From Rhodopirellula islandica (lineage in GTDB: Bacteria > Planctomycetota > Planctomycetia > Pirellulales > Pirellulaceae), in assembly GCF_001027925.1 (NCBI RefSeq), contig NZ_LECT01000017.1:124001-188000 (forward strand): a DNA stretch of 64,000 nucleotides, given 5' to 3'. Position numbers and translations under genes: made by a program. The notes below the pieces were generated by a model. It made no database searches. It saw only the letters and a program-made list of their open reading frames with translations, and had not been told where the DNA came from. Below are positions 50,483-60,230 of the stretch, in pieces; position 1 is the stretch's first letter; the number at the start of each line of letters is the position of its first letter.

Positions 50483-50820
50483 GAACGCAGTCACGGTCCG
50501 TGTGCGATGAGCAGTGTTCCCTGAACAACGCTCTCGAGGATCACATGTCTTCGCTCATCGCACACAGGTGTTTTTGGTTGGTCTTTGCGGGGGGCTGTCA
50601 GGCGACCTTTGCGGGCGGTGTGGAATCCGACGCGATGGTTGTTGCGTTCTTGTGCTTGCCATTTTTGCTGACTTCGTCCCGCCGCGAAGTGGCGTGGGAG
50701 ACAGCCATTGGCCGCCCACGCATGCGGCGAAGCGGCTGATATACTAGGCCCTTCCTGCCTCGATAGTTCCACGTTCTGGTTTGAATCGTGTTGAACGCAC
50801 TCCCTCCTGAAGCACTCTCC
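50483..50820. other. Intergenic region with a 13-bp perfect inverted repeat
   Basis: 338 bases. GTGTGCGATGAGC at 50500-50512 is exactly inverted at 50553-50565 (GCTCATCGCACAC), 17 bp after the ppsA stop, with a 40-base loop. It may end ppsA transcription or be a repeat relic. The rest shows no gene; a GTG at 50788 is an alternative start of the next gene. Confidence 0.5.
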
Positions 50821-53800
50821 ATGCCCGCCTTGATTTGTCGTTCGATGCTAGCGTTGTTCGTTGCGCTAGCGGTTCCCTTGTTCGCCCAGTCGCCTGATGC
50901 AACCTCGCCTGAGGCGATATCGTCTGAAAACGCATCGCCCGGCGTTCTAAAACAGGACAACTTGGTGGCGTGGTGCATCGTCCCCTTCGACGCGGCGAAG
51001 CGAAGTCCCGCGGAACGCGCTCAGATGCTGGTCGATCTGGGCATCCGTCGCTGCGCCTACGATTGGCGAGCGGAACATGTGGCGAGCTTCGAGCAGGAGA
51101 TTCTGGAGTACCGCAAACACGGCATCGAATTCTTTGCCTTTTGGGGCGGGCATCCCGAAGCCTATCGGTTGTTTGAGAAGCACGATCTGCATCCGCAGAT
51201 CTGGATGATGCCGCCCAATCCACGCGAAGGCACGCAGGAGGAAAAGATCCAACAAGCTGCCGAGCAAATGGTGTCGGCGGCTCAGGAAACCCAGCGTCTG
51301 GGATGCAAGTTGTCGCTCTACAATCACGGCGGCTGGCCCGGCGAGCCTGAGAATCTGGTCGGCATCTGTCGTGCACTGCGGGATCGGGGATTTGAGCACG
51401 TCGGCATCACGTACAACTGGCACCACGGCCACGAACACATTGATGATTGGTCGAAATCATTTGCGTTGATGCGGCCGTACCTGCATTGCTTGAATTTGAA
51501 CGGGATGAATGACGGCGCGAATCCAAAGATTCTGGGCATCAGCAAAGGCAAGCATGAACAGGACATGATTCGCGTCGTGGCGGAGAGCGGATACCAGGGA
51601 CCAATCGGCATCCTCGATCATCGCCCGGAACTGGATGCCAAGGAATCTCTGCTGGAGAACATTGAGGGGCTGCGATGGATTCGTGATGAAATGAAGCAAC
51701 CGGGCAGCGGCGGTGCAAAGCCGAAGACACCGGTACCGCCCGCGTCCGTCCGTGCTGAGTCGGCTCAACCTATCACGCCGGGCACCAGCGGTTTGTTTCC
51801 GGGCTCGCCAAACTATCGCCAACCGCCAATCACGGTGGAATGTCGGGCGACATTGAAGTCCGCGGATGGCTACAACATCCTGGTCAGCAGTGATGCCAAG
51901 CGGTCGGCCAATCACTGGGAACTGTTCAGCATGGCAAACAGCGGCACGCTGACGGCTTACCTGCCGGGCCGGCAACCGGACCATGTTCGCAGTGAAGCGG
52001 TGGTCACCGATGGCAAACCTCACACGTTTTCGATGATCTATGAGCCTGCTCGGGTGCGTCTGTTTGTCGATGGCAAACAGGTGGCGGATCAACGCATTTC
52101 CCCCCCGCGCGGCCGAGGCATCGATGGCGGGCTCGGGATTGGTCGTTTGGTCCAGCGATCCTTCCAGTTCAACGGCGTGATCGATTGGGTACGTGTCTCC
52201 CGCGGCGTTCGCCCGATCTCTTCGTCTGACGTTGAGAAGGTTTCGGTGGAGGATGACACGCTCGGAGTTTGGAAGGTCGACGGGGAGAGCGGCAAAATTC
52301 GCTTTGTTGGTAAATCAATGCGTGCCGACCAGCCTGCTGCCGAAGCGGATTCCGAGGCCAGCACGCCTCCGACGGCAGTGCTTCCCTATGATCCCAAGCT
52401 TGTGGAGGCGTTGGTCAGCGAAGCGATGCAGCAGGGCGATGCGGTGCGGGGAGCACGTGTGTTTGCCAGTGCGCAAACCGCGTGTCTGTCGTGTCACGAG
52501 GTCGGTTCCCATGGCGGAACGGTCGGGCCCAGACTGTCCGCGATGGAGAAGCCACGCGAACTGTCACACTTGGTTGAATCCGTGTTGTGGCCCGATCGCG
52601 AGATCGCTCCGGAGTACGTGAACTGGAAGGTTTTGACAGAAGAAGGGCAGGTTCTCACGGGGTACAGGACGCAGTCGGACGAGGAGTCCGTGACACTACG
52701 AGATCCAGCCTCGGGCAAGGAAACGGTGATCGACGCAGATAACATCGTCGATGAGATCGCAAGCGGCACACCGATGCCCGCGGGCTTGGCGGCGGCAATG
52801 ACGCGTGAACAACAACGGGATCTGATTCGCTTTTTGGCGGAAGTCACCAACGACAAGCGACCACTGCCCAGCGAACTGATGCACGTTTTGGCTCAATCGC
52901 AATCTCATGGTCCGGTGTCATTCCCGTATACCCTCGAACCAGTCAGCCCAGAACGTTGGCAACATGCAAAACACCAGGTGAACCGTGACCGCATCTACGA
53001 CTTTTACACCAAGCAAGCGGAGCATTTTCGGAAACAGGATTCCTTGCCGATGTTGCTGTCGCCTTATCCAGGGCTCGATGGTGGGCAACACGGTCACTGG
53101 GGAAACCAAACGGAGGAAACCTGGGCCAGCGACGGGTGGCAGCAGACGGTCCAAGGATCGGTGTTGGCGGGCGTGTTTCGTGGCGATGGAAAGACCGTTC
53201 CGCGAGGTGTTTGTGTGCAGTTGGACAGCCCCGGTGAACACTCGGTTTGCTTCGACCCTGACACGTTGAGCTATGCAGCGGCCTGGGAAGGTGGCTTCGT
53301 GACGACCTCGTCCGTCCGCCATGGATTTGTCAGCGGACTGAAGATGCAAGGCAAACCAATTCCGGTTCCATCGACAGAGACGCCGAAAGAGCCTTTTGAG
53401 TACCACGGGTTCTATCGACATGGCAATCGTGTGGTGTTCTTGTACCGCATTGGCGAGACCGAATACCTGGACTCACCGCGGATGAAAAATGGGCAGTTGG
53501 TTATCGACCGAATGCCCGCCAGCGAACATCCGTTGCGCGACGCGTTGGCAGGCGGCCCAGCACAGTGGCCACAAACAATCGGGACGCAGATCGTTCCGGG
53601 CTCGGGCCAGCCCTTTGCGCTCGACACGATTGAGTTGCCTCATGACAACCCGTGGAAGGCGTTGCTGTTTTGTAGCGGTCATGATTTTTTGCCCGACGGC
53701 AGTGCGCTGGTCTGCACAATGCAGGGTGACGTGTGGAAAGTCAGCGGACTGCAAGCCCCGGGGGATCAACCGGCCGTGGCAACTTGGCGACGTTTTGCAT

Positions 53801-55446
53801 CCGGATTGCATCAACCGTTGGGGCTGGTGGTTGCCAACGATGGGATCTATGTGCAGTGTCGCGACCAGTTGACACGTTTGACGGACCTCAATGGGGACGG
53901 CGAAGCGGATTTCTATGAGTGTTTCAGCAACGCCTTTCAAACCTCTCCCGCCGGGCACGATTTCATTTGTGGGTTGCAACGCGATGACCAGGGGAATTTC
54001 TACACGGCCTCCGGCAACCAAGGGCTGCTGCGGATTTCGCCGGATGGCGACCAAGCAGATGTCATTGCCACTGGCTTTCGCAATCCCGATGGGCTGGGCA
54101 TTTTTTCAGATGGAACCGTCACGGTCCCCTGCAGTGAAGGTGGATGGACCCCCGCATCGATGATCTGTGCCGTGCCCAGTTCATTCGATGAGTCGGCGGG
54201 GCAGACACCACCGCATTACGGGTACCGCGGTCCGCAAGGAAACGAACCGCCGTCGTTGCCGCTCGTGTATCTGCCACGTGGCATGGACAACTCCAGCGGT
54301 GGGCAAGCGGTTGTGCCACCGGGCGTGTGGGGGCCTCTGCAAGAACAGTTGTTGCACCTTTCGTTTGGAACGGGGACCTGGTTCACCGTGTTGCAGGACG
54401 AAGTGGACGGCCAAGTGCAAGGTGCCGTGGTTCCCATGGCCGGTGATTTTCTCTCGGGAGCTCACCGCGGTCGGTTCTCACCCGCCGACCAACAACTGTA
54501 TGTGTCCGGATCGCAAGGATGGGGAGCCTATGTGCCGGAGGAGGGCAGTTTTCAACGAGTCCGCTGGACCGGGCAGACTTTTCAAGTTCCAACCGGTTTT
54601 CACGTTCACGAAAATGGCGTGCGAATCACATTCGCGGAACCGGTTGACCCAAGCATTGCCGCCAACGTGCAAAGCCATTTCGCACAGTCTTGGAATTACC
54701 GTTACAGCGGAGCGTATGGATCGCCGGAGTACTCTCCCATGCACCCCGGCGTTGCCGGGCATGATCCGGTGGCGATCACGTCAGCGCACGTCTTGTCCGA
54801 TTCCCGGACCGTGTTCTTGGAAATCCCTGACCTGCAACCCGTCAATCAATTGCATCTGCGTTTGCACGTCAACGAGGACGACCAGCACGTGGTCAGTGGG
54901 CCCACTGAATTTGGCCACGACTTGTTTGTCACCGTTCATTCCCTGGACGCTGCGTTTCAAGACTTTCCCGGCTACCGATCGGTGGAAAAGACCATTGCCG
55001 CGCATCCTATCCTGAGCGATTTGGCGTTGAATGCGATTCGTGTTCCCAACCCGTGGAGAAAACCGATTCCGAATGCCAAAGCCATCGAACTGAAGACGGG
55101 AACGAACCTGACCTACCAAACCAAAATCATTCGAGTGAAAGCCGGCGAGCCGTTGGCGTTCACCTTGGTGAATCCAGATGTCGTGCCGCACAACTGGGCG
55201 TTGGTGCGTCCAGGGGCGCTGCAAGAGGTTGGTGAGCTGGCCAACCAATTGATCGCCGATCCCGAGGCCTTCGCTCGCCACTACATCCCCGACACGGAAG
55301 ACGTTCTGGTTGCCACCGACGTGGTTGGCCCAGGCGAGTCCCAAACCGTCCACTTCCGAGCCCCCTCGCAACCGGGCCGCTATCCCTTCCTCTGCACATT
55401 CCCAGGCCACTGGATGGTGATGAACGGAGAAATGATTGTGGAGTGA
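50821..55446 (+). CDS. Exported giant protein: TIM barrel, LamG-like, heme c, propeller and cupredoxin domains
   Basis: 1541 residues from the ATG at 50821 (GTG at 50788 is possible), signal peptide about 1-23. In order: a sugar-phosphate-isomerase-like barrel (about 45-290), a LamG-like sandwich (about 333-460), a class I cytochrome c domain with heme motif CLSCH (Cys555, Cys558, His559) and likely axial Met652, a membrane-bound-dehydrogenase-type propeller (about 920-1240), and an azurin-like cupredoxin (about 1420-1541). The cupredoxin has type 1 copper ligands His1457 (PHNW), Cys1525, His1530 and Met1534 (CTFPGHWMVM). The heme-to-copper pairing suggests electron transfer from a periplasmic oxidation. 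Parts of this layout are known in planctomycetes; the full chain is unusual. Confidence 0.85.
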   Translation: MPALICRSMLALFVALAVPLFAQSPDATSPEAISSENASPGVLKQDNLVAWCIVPFDAAKRSPAERAQMLVDLGIRRCAYDWRAEHVASFEQEILEYRKHGIEFFAFWGGHPEAYRLFEKHDLHPQIWMMPPNPREGTQEEKIQQAAEQMVSAAQETQRLGCKLSLYNHGGWPGEPENLVGICRALRDRGFEHVGITYNWHHGHEHIDDWSKSFALMRPYLHCLNLNGMNDGANPKILGISKGKHEQDMIRVVAESGYQGPIGILDHRPELDAKESLLENIEGLRWIRDEMKQPGSGGAKPKTPVPPASVRAESAQPITPGTSGLFPGSPNYRQPPITVECRATLKSADGYNILVSSDAKRSANHWELFSMANSGTLTAYLPGRQPDHVRSEAVVTDGKPHTFSMIYEPARVRLFVDGKQVADQRISPPRGRGIDGGLGIGRLVQRSFQFNGVIDWVRVSRGVRPISSSDVEKVSVEDDTLGVWKVDGESGKIRFVGKSMRADQPAAEADSEASTPPTAVLPYDPKLVEALVSEAMQQGDAVRGARVFASAQTACLSCHEVGSHGGTVGPRLSAMEKPRELSHLVESVLWPDREIAPEYVNWKVLTEEGQVLTGYRTQSDEESVTLRDPASGKETVIDADNIVDEIASGTPMPAGLAAAMTREQQRDLIRFLAEVTNDKRPLPSELMHVLAQSQSHGPVSFPYTLEPVSPERWQHAKHQVNRDRIYDFYTKQAEHFRKQDSLPMLLSPYPGLDGGQHGHWGNQTEETWASDGWQQTVQGSVLAGVFRGDGKTVPRGVCVQLDSPGEHSVCFDPDTLSYAAAWEGGFVTTSSVRHGFVSGLKMQGKPIPVPSTETPKEPFEYHGFYRHGNRVVFLYRIGETEYLDSPRMKNGQLVIDRMPASEHPLRDALAGGPAQWPQTIGTQIVPGSGQPFALDTIELPHDNPWKALLFCSGHDFLPDGSALVCTMQGDVWKVSGLQAPGDQPAVATWRRFASGLHQPLGLVVANDGIYVQCRDQLTRLTDLNGDGEADFYECFSNAFQTSPAGHDFICGLQRDDQGNFYTASGNQGLLRISPDGDQADVIATGFRNPDGLGIFSDGTVTVPCSEGGWTPASMICAVPSSFDESAGQTPPHYGYRGPQGNEPPSLPLVYLPRGMDNSSGGQAVVPPGVWGPLQEQLLHLSFGTGTWFTVLQDEVDGQVQGAVVPMAGDFLSGAHRGRFSPADQQLYVSGSQGWGAYVPEEGSFQRVRWTGQTFQVPTGFHVHENGVRITFAEPVDPSIAANVQSHFAQSWNYRYSGAYGSPEYSPMHPGVAGHDPVAITSAHVLSDSRTVFLEIPDLQPVNQLHLRLHVNEDDQHVVSGPTEFGHDLFVTVHSLDAAFQDFPGYRSVEKTIAAHPILSDLALNAIRVPNPWRKPIPNAKAIELKTGTNLTYQTKIIRVKAGEPLAFTLVNPDVVPHNWALVRPGALQEVGELANQLIADPEAFARHYIPDTEDVLVATDVVGPGESQTVHFRAPSQPGRYPFLCTFPGHWMVMNGEMIVE

Positions 55447-55533
55447 CTGTCCTCCGGCTCACGAGAAACTGAATCGTCAGCGAGGCACAAATCAATTGGG
55501 GTGCTTCCTCGCTCACGCGTCGGTATTCCACTG

Positions 55534-55661
55534 CTAAGCAGGTACGCAGGTGTCATCGGGTATGTGAGCCGCTGGCGTTAGCCACGGTTTTCACGCACAA
55601 CCGGGGCTAACGCCCAAACGGCTCACATGGTTGTGCTTGATCACTCCTGCCGACCTGCTAG
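55534..55661 (+). repeat. Family 2 palindromic repeat
   Basis: From CTAAGCAGGTACGCAGG to CTGCCGACCTGCTAG, nearly identical to the copy at 19021. It lies in the 276-bp gap between convergent genes and could serve as a bidirectional terminator. Confidence 0.85.
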
Positions 55662-55722
55662 CCGAAACCACAGTGCAATCTTCTTCGCAGCCCCCCAGCT
55701 TCCATCTCCGCCCTCATCAAAA

Positions 55723-56265
55723 TCACGATCCATTTGACGGAATGCAATCCTCTTCACCCGACTGGCTTGTATCGACGCGTTTGACCTCAAATGCGGGCAC
55801 GGCGGGCGGTGCATCGCGAACGTGTTGATTCCAATCGACCAATTTGGCTTGGTCTCTCGGGTTGCCTCGAAGCTGGATCCTTTGACGTCGCACTTCATCA
55901 TCACACGTCAGGTACCAAATGGTTGGCGCGACATCCAAGCGATCGCGAAGCTGTTCCGGCCAATCAACATTCCTCAGCTCTCGCGTGAACGGACCAACAA
56001 TCACCACGCTCACGTGCGAGAGGTTTTCCGCTGCGGTATCGAACAGGCATTCGTACACCGCGTCACGAAACAACCGCTTGTACTCAGGACTGTCCCGGTC
56101 AGTGTGATCCATCCCCGCCGCTTTCAATCCCGCGCGTACAACGGGCTCCGTCACCGTGTCGCTGTCCAGCAAACAGGCCGCCAACTTAGTTGCCAACGCT
56201 TTTCCAAACGTGCTTTTGCCAACGCCGGCCGCACCCGTGACGATGTGAAGTGAATGCGTCGACAT
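55723..56265 (-). CDS. Small P-loop kinase-like ATPase
   Basis: 180 residues. The N-terminus LHIVTGAAGVGKSTFGKALATKL is a Walker A of the AAA_33/zeta-toxin/adenylylsulfate-kinase group. WYLTCDDEVRRQRIQLRGNPRD is the lid with arginines typical of small kinases. The substrate is not evident; candidates are a nucleoside, gluconate or another small metabolite. It is transcribed alone and converges with the giant hybrid gene. Confidence 0.82.
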   Translation of the reverse strand: MSTHSLHIVTGAAGVGKSTFGKALATKLAACLLDSDTVTEPVVRAGLKAAGMDHTDRDSPEYKRLFRDAVYECLFDTAAENLSHVSVVIVGPFTRELRNVDWPEQLRDRLDVAPTIWYLTCDDEVRRQRIQLRGNPRDQAKLVDWNQHVRDAPPAVPAFEVKRVDTSQSGEEDCIPSNGS

Positions 56266-56424
56266 AAAAAGAGGATCAGTCCAGGCAAGGGCGAAGTAGG
56301 AAAGTCAGTGCCGCGGCGTAACAAGCAAGGTTGCTTGAAAGATTTTGAAGCACGAAGCGTTGCCGAGACAGGGGTGGAGTGCGTTTGTTCCTCGCTCACC
56401 GGCTCGTTGATTGATTCGATTTCA

Positions 56425-56498
56425 TAACCCGACGCGTGAACGAGGGACCCACCGGCGCGTTGCAATGGCATGCAGTCCCTCGCTCACGCTTCGGGTTA
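56425..56498. repeat. Inverted repeat, 23-bp arms
   Basis: TAACCCGACGCGTGAACGAG at 56425 pairs with the complement of CTCGCTCACGCTTCGGGTTA ending at 56498, with two mismatches over 23 bp and a 28-base loop. The same arm sequence (AACCCGACGCGT, CTCGCTCACGCGTCGG) occurs at about 29389 and 55508. Confidence 0.7.
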
Positions 56499-56657
56499 GG
56501 ATTCAATCAACAGGCCCGTGACGCGTCGAGTTTCCATGAATGCACCCGCCCAAAGACGATTGCAAAGCGCAAATTGTACAATGCAAATCGCATAGTGCTT
56601 TGTGGCCTCGCGTTGGAGGTGAGATCAGCAAGAATCAATTTGCAATGTGCATAACCA

Positions 56658-56745
56658 GTCGCGGAGCGACGGAAGCCGATAGCCTTGGGTTTTCAACCCA
56701 AGGACATACGCCGATGACACACGTGTCACCAAGTCGCGGAGCGAC
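56658..56745 (-). repeat. Family 4 repeat: paired GTCGCGGAGCGAC units around a hairpin
   Basis: GTCGCGGAGCGAC at 56658-56670 and 56733-56745, with the hairpin CCTTGGGTTTTCAACCCAAGG between. This is the inverted counterpart of 29526-29611. Confidence 0.7.
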
Positions 56746-56813
56746 GACAGTTGTTTGCAGCCATCTGGTTCGCGCCCCCGTGCGATCTGAAGTTGCGCTT
56801 TTGCATTCCGGTT

Positions 56814-57016
56814 TGTTGGCCAACGGTCTTCGTCATCGTAGCCTGGGGCATCGCCCCAGGGATCGAGAAGGAAGCGAAATTGGTTGGCCAACGGCCAACA
56901 TCAACCCACACATTTTAAATTGAGTTTGGCCGTTGGCCAAAATGGGGGCGTGTTTTTCTGCTCCAGGGGCGACGCCCCTGGCTATGTTGAACAAGGCCGT
57001 TGGCCATTGGAGGAAA
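56814..57016. repeat. Cluster of GGCCAACGG / CCGTTGGCC units with hairpins
   Basis: TTGGCCAACGG-type palindromic words occur at both ends and in the middle (about 56816, 56884, 56925, 56995). Two hairpins, CCTGGGGCATCGCCCCAGG and CAGGGGCGACGCCCCTG, lie between them. Confidence 0.6.
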
Positions 57017-57345
57017 AATCGCAATATCAAAACTCAGACGCAGGCCTTCCATGAGCACCTGACGCAACTCGTTGCTTGCACGCGGGTCGAGATGGCACGC
57101 AGGGCTCAATTCCTTCTTGCGGCACGAGCTGATCCCAACCAATAGACGCGTGTCGTCCTGTGTGTCAACATTTCCATTGTCGAACCGGCACCTTCTAAAC
57201 GTTCGCAGCCAACACTTCGATCGATGAATTGCCTTGTCAATTCCAAGTGAAATGATGCCAATCGTCTGGAATACAATCCGTGTGCGACCGAATGCCTCTC
57301 CTCGGCATGTTCCCCTCCCAAAAACGCTCCCCGCCTCTGACCATC

Positions 57346-59355
57346 ATGAACCTCACAAAACTTCATCCATTCTTATTACTCGGTTCGTTTTGCCTGGCTT
57401 CGCTCGCGACTTGCGACACGGCGAAAGCCAACGATGTGGTTGGGCCGCTCGTCGGAGCTGTCGAAAGCACTTCTGCGAATTTTCTGTATCGCGTGGGTGA
57501 GTCCGAGCAACCGTTGCGATTGTCGGTTTTGTTGGATGGCGATGTGGTTCAAGCAGTGGATTCGATCGGTCGCCAGGAAGATGACTTTGTGGCCAAGTTT
57601 TCAATCTCCAACCTAAGACCAGACACTCGGTACCACTACCAAATCACGAACACGAAAACGGGAGAGACATTGATTGAGGCGGATGAGCAGCATGCCTTTC
57701 GAACTGCCAATCCGGCTCGCCATGGAAATCGCGTTTCCGTGGGCTTTGTTTCCTGCGTCGATATTGAACCCAATGGCATTTGGAAAGAAATGCAGGGACT
57801 GGATCTCGACACCGTGTGCCTGATGGGCGACACGCCCTACATCGACAGCACTGATCTGAAAAAGGTGCGAACAAGACACCGCGAATTTTTGCAGATGCCT
57901 GATTTGGCGGAGTTGGCTGCCAACACACCGGTCGTGGGCACTTGGGACGATCACGACTTTGGACTCAACAATGGCAATGGCCACAATTTGATGGAGGGCA
58001 AAGTCGACACACGCCGGGGGTTCGTCAACTATCGGGCTCATTCGCAGTTCGGCAATGGCAAGGAAGGCGTTTACCATCGTGTCGACCTGGGCATGATCGA
58101 GGTGTTCTTTCTCGATCCACGCTACTTCTCGCAAACCGAGCCTTCTCCCGTCGATCCAACGCAGCCAACGTGTTTCGGTGCCGAGCAATGGGAATGGTTG
58201 CTAACAGGTTTGCGTGAGTCCAAGGCTCCCTTCAAAGTGCTGGCCTTCGGTGCGATTTGGGAGGACAAGAAGAACTTCGAAACCGATGACATGTTCACCT
58301 ACTGGTACGAACGGGATGCGTTGCTGGACGTGGTCAAGAACGAAAACATTGGCGGTGTCGTGCTGCTAGGAGGCGACATCCACGTGGCCCGGCATTTGAT
58401 CCATCCACAGCGAGTTGGGTATGACCTGCATGACTTTGTCATCTCGCCGGGGCACAAACGCACGATCACCGAGTTGGATGTCTTTCACCCGTCGTTGGAA
58501 TGGTCGCTGGTCGAAGGTTGGCAGTTTCTCACCTTGACCGCGGACGGGACACAAGCAGAACCAACGTTGACGGCTGAGTTCCGCCAACCGGATGGCGTCG
58601 TGAACCGCCAAGTCAAACTCCCGCTTGCATCATTGACTGCAGTTGATTCATCCAAACCGGATTCTGGGTTGAGAGCCCACTGGTCATTCGATGGCGACTT
58701 GAAAAACCAATCCGTTCTCGGCGACCGCGTTGATGCGGTTGCCGTGAACGACGCCCTGGTGGTCACTGACGGAGGCGTCTCCGGTGGTGCGTTGAAGCTG
58801 GATCGTTCTCGTGAACAGTTTGCTCGTGTGCCACGAAGTTTCTTGGATGACAACTCGAACCATCACACCGTGTCGCTGTGGTTCAAACCAACCAGCCTTC
58901 CAGCACACGGCACCTCGGAACGACACTTTTTGTTGGAAAGCACGGCGGAGGGAACCGAGTCCGCAAAATCAGCCTGGCATCTCTCGCTAGGAATGCGGTC
59001 TTCGGAGGACGCCAGCAAGGTGAACCTGCAATTGTTCACACACACGTTGCAGCCCGCTACCGAAATCGGGGCGGCTCCGGCCGCCAAGGCGCAAGGCGGT
59101 TTCGACGCCTTGGTTGATCGCGAAGCTCTCTTGGGCCGTTGGAATCATGTCGTCCTGGCTTTCGATTCCAGTTCGCTCACGCTGACTCTGAACGACAAAC
59201 AGATCGCCAAGCATCCGCTGCCAGTTCCCGGTCCGGCTTCCGAATTCGGAGGACTGATCATTGGCGGGCATCGCGTCGGTGCCGGTCGAAACTTCGACGG
59301 GTGGATCGACGAGGTCTCGATCTGGCAAGGTGAGATGCCCGCTGAAACCAAATGA
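57346..59355 (+). CDS. PhoD-like metallophosphatase with C-terminal LamG domain
   Basis: 669 residues from the ATG at 57346, signal peptide about 1-26. An N-terminal Fn3/PhoD-N-like region (RPDTRYHYQITNTKTGE) precedes the metallophosphatase, with metal-binding motifs SCVDIEPNGIW, LMGDTPYID, GTWDDHDFGLNNGNG and GGDIHVAR. The C-terminal 230 residues form a LamG/concanavalin domain (LRAHWSFDGDLKNQS ... FDGWIDEVSIWQGEM). PhoD enzymes cleave phosphodiesters and release phosphate outside the cytoplasm; the LamG domain may bind a polymer. No pho-box-like site was identified. Confidence 0.9.
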   Translation: MNLTKLHPFLLLGSFCLASLATCDTAKANDVVGPLVGAVESTSANFLYRVGESEQPLRLSVLLDGDVVQAVDSIGRQEDDFVAKFSISNLRPDTRYHYQITNTKTGETLIEADEQHAFRTANPARHGNRVSVGFVSCVDIEPNGIWKEMQGLDLDTVCLMGDTPYIDSTDLKKVRTRHREFLQMPDLAELAANTPVVGTWDDHDFGLNNGNGHNLMEGKVDTRRGFVNYRAHSQFGNGKEGVYHRVDLGMIEVFFLDPRYFSQTEPSPVDPTQPTCFGAEQWEWLLTGLRESKAPFKVLAFGAIWEDKKNFETDDMFTYWYERDALLDVVKNENIGGVVLLGGDIHVARHLIHPQRVGYDLHDFVISPGHKRTITELDVFHPSLEWSLVEGWQFLTLTADGTQAEPTLTAEFRQPDGVVNRQVKLPLASLTAVDSSKPDSGLRAHWSFDGDLKNQSVLGDRVDAVAVNDALVVTDGGVSGGALKLDRSREQFARVPRSFLDDNSNHHTVSLWFKPTSLPAHGTSERHFLLESTAEGTESAKSAWHLSLGMRSSEDASKVNLQLFTHTLQPATEIGAAPAAKAQGGFDALVDREALLGRWNHVVLAFDSSSLTLTLNDKQIAKHPLPVPGPASEFGGLIIGGHRVGAGRNFDGWIDEVSIWQGEMPAETK

Positions 59356-59768
59356 TCGAACGGTCGCTGGGTGCGGCTGGTCAACGAGTGACTGCTGCAA
59401 CAAACGCAGTTTCCCAAGCTCAGGATCCGTCCCCTCACTGCCGCAACCAGTTCAATGGCCACAAAGGGAACCGTCTCGCTCGCATCCCACCCGCCGCGTC
59501 AGCCAGGAATTGTCCTGGACTGCGGAATGTTTGCTAATGGCGTTCTGATAGCGGATGCCATTTTTCTTCCGGCTTCTGTCTTTCTTCATCCCTAAGCAGG
59601 TCGGCAGGAATGATCGGGCATCACCATGGGAGCCGTTTGGGCGTTCGCCCCGGTTGGACGTGGAAGCAACCACGCTTGCCAAGACATTTCAAATGCCGAA
59701 AGACTCCTGCCGACCTGTTTAACAGGATGGAAACTTGCGCAAGCGAATCCCCGCGTTCCGTCTGTCCT
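59356..59768. other. Intergenic region with repeats
   Basis: 413 bases between convergent genes. It contains a family 2 copy (listed) and, just before it, a segment GATAGCGGATGCC...CTTTCTTCATCCC (59547-59591) that recurs near 38208. No gene seen. Confidence 0.6.
59592..59722 (+). repeat. Family 2 palindromic repeat (uninterrupted reference copy)
   Basis: CTAAGCAGGTCGGCAGGAAT at the left and CTCCTGCCGACCTGTTTAA at the right are near-perfect inverted ends. The interior GTTTGGGCGTTCGCCCCGG shows the site into which the element at 40624 inserted in the other copy. Confidence 0.85.
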
Positions 59769-60230
59769 TTACGCGGTGTGCAGACTGACCAAGTACTGGC
59801 CGCCGGTGGAAGCGATTTCTGCACGCAACTTCAGTTCTGGGGACAGGCGAGACAGCCGATCGATCAACCAAGCCGCGACGGAGTCCGCGTCGTCCTGGGA
59901 AGGACAGCGAGCCATCGCTTCGCGGCCACCTTTGCGTTCCAGCCGCTCTGTCGCGGCGATGATTGGGGCCGGGTCCACGACAATCAAGTGCTCCGGCCAA
60001 GGCACGACGGGATCGTTCCCCCCCTTGCCGGTGTTGCAGCTCTTGTGAGCCAAGCGTTCTGGCGGGACCGAGTTCTTGCCCTGCTTTTTCTTCTTGGCCT
60101 TGGCCTTGGTGATCCGAGTGTCCACGCTGGCACCGCGAGGGTCATTTGGCGACATGTCCGGGTCGACGGGTTCGTCGCACAGCCAGCAGCGCCAGCCATC
60201 GGCCTCACCCACATCATTGAGTTGTCCCAT
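59769..60230 (-). CDS. HNH-endonuclease-like small protein
   Basis: 153 residues. WRCWLCDEPVDPD gives the first Cys pair and RLAHKSCNTGKGG the His and Cys of a typical HNH zinc fold, where the usual end is AHxxCN. Between them lies the basic linker TKAKAKKKKQGKN. The C-terminal half (about 70-153) has no domain I know. HNH domains cut DNA or RNA; nothing here ties it to phage, restriction or intron biology. It diverges from the RIO-type kinase gene across 269 bases. Confidence 0.7.
   Translation of the reverse strand: MGQLNDVGEADGWRCWLCDEPVDPDMSPNDPRGASVDTRITKAKAKKKKQGKNSVPPERLAHKSCNTGKGGNDPVVPWPEHLIVVDPAPIIAATERLERKGGREAMARCPSQDDADSVAAWLIDRLSRLSPELKLRAEIASTGGQYLVSLHTA

Larger units (their letters stand above)
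56266..57345. other. Repeat-rich intergenic region upstream of PhoD-like gene
   Basis: 1080 bases without a credible gene; open frames in all directions follow the repeats. It contains the inverted repeat at 56425-56498, the GTCGCGGAGCGAC pair at 56658-56745, and a stretch with repeated TTGGCCAACGG-type units at 56814-57016. The last 330 bases should hold the promoter of the phosphatase gene. Confidence 0.6.

Noticed and set aside
49187-50494. 435-residue minus-strand open frame
   Set aside because: Antisense shadow of ppsA with no motif.
56658-57016. Possible CRISPR-like array
   Set aside because: Repeated words are short, palindromic and unevenly spaced, with no constant-length spacers and no cas genes.
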